Of a DNA stretch of 32,409 bases, positions 24,352-30,881 are shown piece by piece. The stretch comes from Solobacterium sp. Lineage in GTDB: Bacteria; Bacillota_I; Bacilli_A; Erysipelotrichales; Erysipelotrichaceae. Both the position numbers and the translations under genes were made by a program. The DNA lies in the NCBI GenBank assembly GCA_017421125.1, contig JAFOMZ010000068.1:1-32409 (forward strand), written 5' to 3'. Each line of letters begins with the position of its first letter. Position 1 is the stretch's first letter. A model generated the notes under the pieces. That model made no database searches. It worked only from the letters and a program-made list of their open reading frames with translations, and was not told the DNA's origin.

Positions 24352-26310
24352 TTAGCATTCTTTCAGAACGATCATCTCAAAGTGTTTCAGTACATCCAGA
24401 TGCACTTCTGTTACAGATTCCCCGACTGTCAGAGTTGCTGTTCCGCCATTCAGCGCTTCCGCGGAATCGTATGTTCCGGGGATCTCCAGGACGATGTCAT
24501 GCATTTCGACAGGTTCAAAGAAGCTGTTTCCGAAATAACCGCTGCCATTGATCAGGGAAATGACCTTCTTTCCTTCTTTCCGGCTGTATACAAGTTCGAC
24601 TGTCGGATGCATATCCGGAGCCATGTTTTTCAGTCCGGCAAGTGAATACAGCACATCCTGCATGAAATTCAGTGTGTTGGTATATCCTTCCGCATGATAG
24701 AAACTGCCGCACTTCCAGGGAATGAAGATCCCTTTCCCGCTTCCGTATGCATAAACAGTCACACCCGGATCTTCTGTCACTTCTGTCGGATAGCAAACTT
24801 CCGGCGGTCCGAGACGGGGCTCCGGTTCCGTATTCAGATATTTCACAATGCCTTCCGCAAATTCTGCCTGTGTCACTTCATCCCCTGCCGCAATGACCGG
24901 AGAAACGGAGCTCTTTGCGAACAGTTGCTCTTCGTCCTTCTTCACCGTAAAAACAGTGCTCTTTGTCTTTGTTTTTCCCGTTGCTTTTGCTACACCAAGA
25001 CATTTCAGTGTATCAGCCTTCCCGCGCACACCGGAATCACCTGAAGAAATGACGATCCCGCCCTTTTTGGCAAACACATCAATCAGAGCAGTCTTTTCAT
25101 CATTCAGATCCATGGCATCTGCCAGGATAACGACCTTTTTACCGGCAAGTGCAGCTTCACTGACACCGTTTGCACGTACTTCATCAAATGGGATATGACT
25201 TGCCGTCAGTACACGGACCCATCCGTACTGTTCCGGGTCATAGCGTCCCTGTCTGGATTTGCTAACCAGCAGAACTTCCGCCGCACTGGAAAGACCTGAA
25301 ATGATGTCCTCATGTTTTTTATGGAACCGGAATACATCTTTTGTACCGGCAAATACTGCCTTGTCTCTGTGGTTGTCCAAACGTCCCATAATATAGATGC
25401 TGGTGCTTCCGGAATTGGCAAGATTCTGCCATTGACGCAGTTCCAGAACTCCCGGGGATACAGAACTTTCACGGTAGCGGAAGCCCATGAAATCAACACT
25501 TGCGTTGTCTGAAACCAGTGTGCGCGCCGCACCGGATGTGATCCTGGAATTGGAGGAAGCGCTGTACACCCAGACCGGTTCACCGATCGCCGTATGAGAT
25601 TCTGTTCTCAGATAATCAACCTTATCCAAAGCGATCTCGGGATCAATTGCCTTAATTGCTTTGTTCATCTTTGCACGCAGCTTCGCACCAACCGCAGACT
25701 GGTAACCCATATAGCGCATCATGGCAGGATCACGCATATCCATTTTTGCAGGCACATCCATACCTGTGGCTGCCTTAAAACCTTTCCGGCAGTTTTCACA
25801 TGTGCAGAAACCATGGATCTTTTCGTCATAGTCTGTTGCAATAAAGCCGCTCATATTGCAGTAAACACCGTCAAATGGATGCGTGCTCAACAGTTCCTCC
25901 AGGATCCCGATGACCTTCTCCTGCTGGTATTCACTGTTCTGACATGTCTGTACAAAACCATTCTGCTCAATGATCTTTCCTTCAGCTGTTATGAATGCCC
26001 AATCAGGATGCTGTTCATATACTGCATAGGGAATCTTTGAGAAGTCCATGCGTGCGATTACCTTGATCCCTTTTGCATGACATGCTTCAACCATCTCTTT
26101 CAGAGAGCTTCCGGTCAGATAACTGCTGACAGTATGGAACGGAAGTTCACTCGGATAGCTTGCAAGAATGCCTCCGGCATTCAGCGTCACAACTGTTGCG
26201 CCAAAGTCTGCCAGATCTTGTGCGAATTTTTCCGCATCAACATCTGCCATATCAATTTCACGGAAGTTTGTCTGTACCATTCTCCACGGGTAATTTGTCC
26301 ACCAGCTCAT
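24352..26310 (-). CDS. GH151/GHL6-like putative glycosidase (alpha-L-fucosidase-like)
   Basis: The 652-residue cytoplasmic protein begins WWTNYPWRMVQTNFREID and has blocks reminiscent of the hypothetical glycosyl hydrolase 6 domain and of GH151 alpha-L-fucosidases: LNAGGILASYPSELPFH, KGIKVIARMDFSKI and FDGVYCNMSGF. These match a TIM-barrel catalytic domain to about residue 380. A cysteine cluster FCTCENC sits near residue 180. The later part resembles the beta-galactosidase trimerisation or glutamine-amidotransferase-like domain (FIPWKCGSFYHAEGY), then a beta-rich tail. The family call rests on recall, and the substrate is uncertain. AGGAGG precedes the ATG. Confidence 0.65.
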   Translation of the reverse strand: MSWWTNYPWRMVQTNFREIDMADVDAEKFAQDLADFGATVVTLNAGGILASYPSELPFHTVSSYLTGSSLKEMVEACHAKGIKVIARMDFSKIPYAVYEQHPDWAFITAEGKIIEQNGFVQTCQNSEYQQEKVIGILEELLSTHPFDGVYCNMSGFIATDYDEKIHGFCTCENCRKGFKAATGMDVPAKMDMRDPAMMRYMGYQSAVGAKLRAKMNKAIKAIDPEIALDKVDYLRTESHTAIGEPVWVYSASSNSRITSGAARTLVSDNASVDFMGFRYRESSVSPGVLELRQWQNLANSGSTSIYIMGRLDNHRDKAVFAGTKDVFRFHKKHEDIISGLSSAAEVLLVSKSRQGRYDPEQYGWVRVLTASHIPFDEVRANGVSEAALAGKKVVILADAMDLNDEKTALIDVFAKKGGIVISSGDSGVRGKADTLKCLGVAKATGKTKTKSTVFTVKKDEEQLFAKSSVSPVIAAGDEVTQAEFAEGIVKYLNTEPEPRLGPPEVCYPTEVTEDPGVTVYAYGSGKGIFIPWKCGSFYHAEGYTNTLNFMQDVLYSLAGLKNMAPDMHPTVELVYSRKEGKKVISLINGSGYFGNSFFEPVEMHDIVLEIPGTYDSAEALNGGTATLTVGESVTEVHLDVLKHFEMIVLKEC

Positions 26311-26365
26311 AGATCACTGCCTCCTGTCTGTTCTCATCAATGAATCATGTACAAAAGTTCTTACG

Positions 26366-26412
26366 TCTATACTGTATCTTCTGTATCGTTCTTTTTATAT
26401 TTGCGTATTTGC
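26366..26412 (-). promoter_or_regulatory. Promoter and candidate operator of the GH151/GHL6-like gene
   Basis: On the minus strand GCAAATAC (26412-26405) and GCAAATAT (26404-26397) lie head to tail. The second is followed after exactly 25 bp by a -10-like TATAGA (26371-26366). No -35 element is visible. The leader would be about 50 bases. Confidence 0.45.
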
Positions 26413-26442
26413 TATTCTTTATTCAAATTCGATGTCCGGGAA

Positions 26443-26991
26443 TCATGCAAATGCCTGGTGCACACCAGTCTCAATCACCCTGGCCACTTCTGCTTTTGCA
26501 GGTCTGCAGTCATTCCGAATCCATTCCAGAATCACTGTCAGGATTCCGCCGCACATATATGAGATACGCATTCTGCGTAGAGGATCCGTTTCCGGATTCT
26601 CCTGCTCTGCGATCTTCTGTATTTCCTGCAGAAGATGGAATGCAAAAACACTGTCCGTATCATTGAACAGGATCCGGCAGAGATTTTTCCGGTTCTCGAT
26701 CAGATCCAATGCCTCCTCAACGCTTTTGTGAAGTCTTGCTGCTTCATTGCTTTCACTGCTGTATCTTTCTGAAATATCCACAAACAGCTGACGGAAAAAG
26801 CTCTGTGTTACGGCATCATACAGTGCATAAATATCCTCATAATATCTGTAGAACGTAGCCCGGTTGATTTCTGCCTCACGGCACAGATCCTGGACGGTAA
26901 TTCTGTTCAATGGTTTTTTTTCCAGCAGACGGATCAGACTTTCACGGATATCCCGGTCCGTTCTTCTTCTCGATGCGCTCATGTTTTCCAT
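26443..26991 (-). CDS. TetR/AcrR-family transcriptional regulator
   Basis: With the start at 26991 (GGAGG nine bases upstream) the protein has 182 residues. The N-terminal helix-turn-helix is clear: RESLIRLLEKKPLNRITVQD, then LCREAEINRATFYRYYED, the signature of TetR members that read as a short, DhaS-like branch. The C-terminal ~120 residues are an all-helical ligand-binding and dimerisation domain without a recognisable ligand. It is divergent from the NTF2-like gene at 27179, and three inverted repeats lie between the two. It probably represses itself and that gene. The downstream GH151/GHL6-like gene lies 132 bp away with its own promoter. Confidence 0.9.
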   Translation of the reverse strand: MENMSASRRRTDRDIRESLIRLLEKKPLNRITVQDLCREAEINRATFYRYYEDIYALYDAVTQSFFRQLFVDISERYSSESNEAARLHKSVEEALDLIENRKNLCRILFNDTDSVFAFHLLQEIQKIAEQENPETDPLRRMRISYMCGGILTVILEWIRNDCRPAKAEVARVIETGVHQAFA

Positions 26992-27178
26992 TTTCTTTTT
27001 CCTCCGGTCAGTTTTCATCCATCTGACGCATTGTGCGACAGTTTTCGGAATCATGACGCAATTAGTAACAAAGTGTACACATCTGCGTCTTGAGTCCCTA
27101 TATCACAGAATTTATTCTGAAATCGTCGAAAATGCAACAGGTGATGCATTTTGAGATGAGTGTAAAAGGAGAAATGAT
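26992..27178. promoter_or_regulatory. Divergent TetR / NTF2-like control region with three inverted repeats
   Basis: Three palindromic elements are visible: GTGTACAC (27073-27080); CAGAAT-TT-ATTCTG (27106-27119), which overlaps a plausible -10 (TATTCT) of the plus-strand gene with TTGAGT at 27090-27095 as its -35; and AAAATGCA, 8 bp, TGCATTTT (27129-27152) in the leader. Any of these could be the TetR operator. The one over the -10 is the most natural repressor site. Confidence 0.5.
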
Positions 27179-27658
27179 ATGAGACTCGAAACAAAAGCAG
27201 TAAAAGAAAATTCCCGTGAACTTCGCATTCAGGCAATGAATGAAATTGACGCAAAACCGGTCAGAACACTTCAGGATAAAATGGTAAAGCGGATGTACGA
27301 CTGGTGGGGAAACTGGGTACCCGATTATGAAGGCTGGCTGAAACTGGCAGACAGCCTGTATGCACCGGATGCCATCATCAATGCGATCGGCGGCGAACAG
27401 AAGTACAGTGACTACCGCGTAAGCATGAAAGATCAGCGTGACCGCTGCACCATGGAAATGGGTCCAATCATGCAGTCTATCGTCGGTGAAGATACCGTCG
27501 CACTGGTATATGACATGTATCTGATGCCCAAAGGAATGGAGGACAAAGTTACATTCACAATGACGGTAACAGAATTCAACCGCTTCGGCATCGTGGACGG
27601 CAAACTGATGGTTACCCGTCTGGATCTTTATACCGACGGCGGAAACATGCCGAAATAA
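27179..27658 (+). CDS. NTF2-like / SnoaL-like domain protein
   Basis: The 159-residue protein has no signal peptide or membrane segment. After an N-terminal helical stretch (MRLETKAVKENSRELRIQAM) comes WWGNWVPDYEGWLKLADSLY, then APDAIINAIGG. Alternating beta strands follow, ending in VTEFNRFGIVDGKL and MVTRLDLY. This order of helices followed by a curved sheet suggests the NTF2/SnoaL cone fold, used by small ketosteroid-isomerase-like enzymes and ligand-binding proteins. I recognise no catalytic residues. AAAGGAG precedes the ATG. It is the only gene on its transcript and is probably controlled by the divergent TetR protein, so it may modify or bind the TetR ligand. Confidence 0.6.
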   Translation: MRLETKAVKENSRELRIQAMNEIDAKPVRTLQDKMVKRMYDWWGNWVPDYEGWLKLADSLYAPDAIINAIGGEQKYSDYRVSMKDQRDRCTMEMGPIMQSIVGEDTVALVYDMYLMPKGMEDKVTFTMTVTEFNRFGIVDGKLMVTRLDLYTDGGNMPK

Positions 27659-27697
27659 TCATATTTATCTCAGCGGACTTTATGAATCGTCCGTTTT

Positions 27698-27780
27698 CCA
27701 TACAGAAAAAAGGCTGTAACGAACAGGTCGTTGATGAACAATCATCAGCCGCCCGGAGGTTACGCCTCTTTTTCTGTATT
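27698..27780. terminator. Large bidirectional terminator structure between convergent genes
   Basis: ATACAGAAAAA (27700-27710) pairs with TTTTTCTGTAT (27769-27779). The stem continues through AGGC/GCCT and GTAAC/GTTAC, and inside is a separate hairpin, GTTGATGA with TCATCAGC (27730-27749). T-tracts occur on both strands next to GC-rich stems, so it can end both the NTF2-like and the GH1 transcripts. Confidence 0.75.
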
Positions 27781-27787
27781 CTGCTGA

Positions 27788-29071
27788 TTATCCGGCAAAG
27801 CTTCCGAGATATTTCAGACTTTCTTTCGGTATTCTTGTCTGTGTGCTTCTGTCGACTGCGATCAGACCGAATGTCATTCCAAAGCCCTTCTGCCACTCAA
27901 AGTTATCCATCAGACTCCAGTAGCAGTATCCCTTTACAGGGATACCGTCATCCATGCAGTTTTTCACACCCTGCAGGGCTCTGCGTATAAATTCTACTCT
28001 TCTCGTATCATCAGAAACTGCCACGCCGTTTTCCGTTACGATCAGGTCTCCTTTGAAGTCCTGATGTACACGTCGGATAACATGTTCCAGGGCTTCCGGA
28101 TAGAATTCATAATCCATCTGCGTCAGTTCCGCACCTTCCGGACACGGCAGCTGTCCTTCAGGACCGTATTGGGTTCTGGTATAGTTCTGTACACCAAGGA
28201 AGTCATCCCCTTCCAGATAAGGAAGATAATGTGTAAACTCTTCTTCCCAGGCTGCCTGTTCAAACTGTTCCCCGCCGGGCAATGCCTGCAGGTCATGCAT
28301 GGACAGCGTGATGCCGACTTTGATCTCAGGATACAGCTCCTTGATCGCCTGTTTTGCGGCCTGATGTGCTCTCATGACCAGAAGATCACCTTCCGGTGTA
28401 CGGGAACTGACAAAGATCTGAGGCTGCGGTGTGCCGAATATCTCAGCATTTTCCATCGCCGCATATTTCATGTTCTCCATCATCTTTTCAAAGTTCATGC
28501 CGACCTGGACAGTCCCTTCTGCTTTCTTTGCGTTTTTCGCAGCCTGTTCTGCCATCAGGCGGAACCTCCTGGCAATCGCAGCCAGCTGGAGTCCCATGTT
28601 TGCCTCATTGATCGTGCAAATGTACTTCAGCTGTGATCCCAGTTTTTCAGTTACATATGCCGCATATCTCCGAAAATATTCCACCGTGCTTTCTGCTTCC
28701 CAGCCGCCTTTGCGGATCAGCCAGACCGGACTGGTGAAATGCATCAGTGTGACAATGGGTTCAACATTGTTTTCCCTGCAGCAGGCAATGACCTTCCGGT
28801 AGTGTTCGATCTCATCCTCATCAAACTTTCCTTCTTCCGGTTCGATCCTTGCCCATTCCACTGAAAAACGATAGGCATTCAGTCCTGCATCTGCCATCAG
28901 CTGAATATCTTCTTCATAACGGTTGTAATGATCGCAGGCTTCACCGCTTGGTTCGGTAAAACTGGTATGGGGCATATGTTCCTGTGCCCAGTAATCACTG
29001 TGAATATTGTTTCCTTCTACCTGGTGCGCAGCAGTTGCGGCACCGATCAGAAATCCTTTCGGAAATGTCAT
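27788..29071 (-). CDS. Glycoside hydrolase family 1 (beta-glucosidase-type)
   Basis: Starting at 29071 (GGAGG nine bases upstream) the protein has 427 residues. It opens with FPKGFLIGAATAAHQVEG, the GH1 N-terminal signature, and has the acid/base Glu156 in TINEAN, the nucleophile Glu347 in IVTENG, and a C-terminal WSLMDNFEW block that lines the sugar site. It is a little shorter than the usual 440-480 residues. With no signal peptide it acts on imported or diffusible beta-glycosides; phospho-glycosidase activity is less likely because no PTS gene is nearby. It is the last gene of the GH78-GH43-GH1 operon, one base after the GH43 stop, and ends at a strong terminator. Confidence 0.94.
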   Translation of the reverse strand: MTFPKGFLIGAATAAHQVEGNNIHSDYWAQEHMPHTSFTEPSGEACDHYNRYEEDIQLMADAGLNAYRFSVEWARIEPEEGKFDEDEIEHYRKVIACCRENNVEPIVTLMHFTSPVWLIRKGGWEAESTVEYFRRYAAYVTEKLGSQLKYICTINEANMGLQLAAIARRFRLMAEQAAKNAKKAEGTVQVGMNFEKMMENMKYAAMENAEIFGTPQPQIFVSSRTPEGDLLVMRAHQAAKQAIKELYPEIKVGITLSMHDLQALPGGEQFEQAAWEEEFTHYLPYLEGDDFLGVQNYTRTQYGPEGQLPCPEGAELTQMDYEFYPEALEHVIRRVHQDFKGDLIVTENGVAVSDDTRRVEFIRRALQGVKNCMDDGIPVKGYCYWSLMDNFEWQKGFGMTFGLIAVDRSTQTRIPKESLKYLGSFAG

Positions 29072-29072
29072 A

Positions 29073-30881
29073 TTATTCTTCCTCCATTTTCCTGCATATG
29101 CCTTCTGTGATTCCATTTTCATTAAAGGCATCCACTCTGACAGCATAGTTTCTTCCATCGATCAGAGCACCGATCCGGTGTTCACCCGGTTCAAAAACCA
29201 TCATGCTGTGATACAGCTTATCTTCCGATGATCCGAACAGGATATTGTATCCAAGGGTGTTTTCCTGCGGTTCGATATTTACCAGCATATCCAGACACCC
29301 GGAACGCTCTGCGATGAATTCCGGTACAGCCGGCTTTTCTCCCTCGCCCAGTCCGAATACCCGCAGACCGGAAACACAGGAGTTCTGTTCATACGGAACA
29401 GCAATATTACTTAAACGCAGATAACGGATCTGCAGTCCTTCTTCCCTGACGATCAGGTCATGGGAGAGATCTGTATCCACATTACTCTTGTCCTCTATAA
29501 CGAACCAGTTTGTTCCGTCAGAAGATCCTTCCAGTTTCCATTGTGTCTTCAGATCACGTTCTTCGATATAACGTGCCTGTGATCCCGGCCGGATCTCTCC
29601 GGGACACGGGATATCGATATGATCGTCCGCAAAGTTTACCTGCACAGCATGGACAGAGAATACTTTGCCAAGGTCCAGACAGAGCCATTCATCTCTGCTG
29701 TTTGTTTCCGCTCTCCACCAGGTCTGTACATTTTCTTCAACTGCTCTGTATGGTTCATGTCCTTCCGTATAAGAAGATGCTTCTGTCTTTTTATTGACAC
29801 TCAGCAGCATCCACTCCGGATCTCTCCAGGCATCCTGACGGAAGCCTGAGCAGCTTATCGGCCAGTCACCGTAGCGCTGATTGCAGTACAGCTCTCCGTC
29901 TTTATCAAAGCCTGCCGGCCAGAGACCGACCCTGCGTTCAAAGTCATGGTTGACGGAAATACGCATGGTAGCGGTATGCCACCAGTTGCCCTGGTCATCC
30001 TGCATCGTAGACCCATGTCCTGCACCGGGAATAAATCCGCCCGGTTTATAGGAGTACGGACTGTTTTCAGCCAGGACGAACGGTCCAAGAGGTGATTCAC
30101 CGACATACACAGCATCCGCATACGTGTTGTACTGAGTACCCGGTGCTGCATACTGCAGATAGTATCTGCCGCAATGCTTTGTCATCCATGCACCTTCAAT
30201 ATAAGGACGGTTAGTAAACATACCGCGGATCAGCGGTGCGACACCCGGCGGCAGACGGTCCTCCGGTACCCCGCTGTGTTTCAGGTAAGCCTGATATTTT
30301 GCCTCAACTTCTTCCTCTGATGCAGGAAGAGTCGTGTTGTTTTCACCGATCCTCTCATATCCGATATGATGCGGATCACCGGTGATCAGTTCTTTCTTTT
30401 CGGTGACGGGCTTCAGTGTTTCCGGATCAACTTCCACACCGTATACCGGTGTCGTATTGGAACATCCCCAGTAGAAATACATTCTGCCGTCATCATCCCG
30501 GTACAGGTTCGGATCCCAGAACGGGAATGTCCCTTCGATCTTCTCATAAGGACCGTTCAGGATATCCTTTGTCCGGTAATAATCACAGGCATGTTCACGG
30601 TTGGAAGCACAGTAATATACATAGTCCCCGATCACCCGTACATCCGGTGCATAGTCATATAAAGGCAGTTCTGCCGGCAGACGGTGATTCTCCCAGTTCA
30701 CCAGATCATCCGATACCCAGACACCCAGTGTCATGGACGCAAAGATCCAGTATCTTCCCTGAAAGCAGATCATTGAAGGATCTGCGGCTTCCCTGCAGAT
30801 CTGCAGCTGTCCGTGCTTTCTCGGGTCCGCATTGAACTGATAACGGTAATTGATATTCAGAGGATTACAGAAGTATTTCAT
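29073..30881 (-). CDS. GH43 family glycosidase with discoidin (F5/8C, CBM32-like) and FN3-like domains
   Basis: The 602-residue protein (start at 30881, AAGGAG upstream) has a GH43 propeller with Asp34 in AADPSM as base, Asp123 in FWDPNLY as modulator and Glu229 in YIEGAW as acid. Residues from about 380 to 530 form a discoidin-type carbohydrate-binding module (TWWRAETNSRDEWLCLDLGK, RYLRLSNIAV), followed by a ~75-residue fibronectin-III-like end. There is no signal peptide although such modules are usually found outside the cell. The start lies inside the last codons of the rhamnosidase gene (17-base overlap) and GH1 begins one base after its stop, so all three are translated together. The linkage cut is unknown. 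Confidence 0.9.
   Translation of the reverse strand: MKYFCNPLNINYRYQFNADPRKHGQLQICREAADPSMICFQGRYWIFASMTLGVWVSDDLVNWENHRLPAELPLYDYAPDVRVIGDYVYYCASNREHACDYYRTKDILNGPYEKIEGTFPFWDPNLYRDDDGRMYFYWGCSNTTPVYGVEVDPETLKPVTEKKELITGDPHHIGYERIGENNTTLPASEEEVEAKYQAYLKHSGVPEDRLPPGVAPLIRGMFTNRPYIEGAWMTKHCGRYYLQYAAPGTQYNTYADAVYVGESPLGPFVLAENSPYSYKPGGFIPGAGHGSTMQDDQGNWWHTATMRISVNHDFERRVGLWPAGFDKDGELYCNQRYGDWPISCSGFRQDAWRDPEWMLLSVNKKTEASSYTEGHEPYRAVEENVQTWWRAETNSRDEWLCLDLGKVFSVHAVQVNFADDHIDIPCPGEIRPGSQARYIEERDLKTQWKLEGSSDGTNWFVIEDKSNVDTDLSHDLIVREEGLQIRYLRLSNIAVPYEQNSCVSGLRVFGLGEGEKPAVPEFIAERSGCLDMLVNIEPQENTLGYNILFGSSEDKLYHSMMVFEPGEHRIGALIDGRNYAVRVDAFNENGITEGICRKMEEE

Noticed and set aside
29072..29158. Longer GH1 with a start at 29158
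   Set aside because: The extra residues overlap the GH43 3' end in another frame; the GH1 signature begins at the ATG at 29071, which has a GGAGG site.
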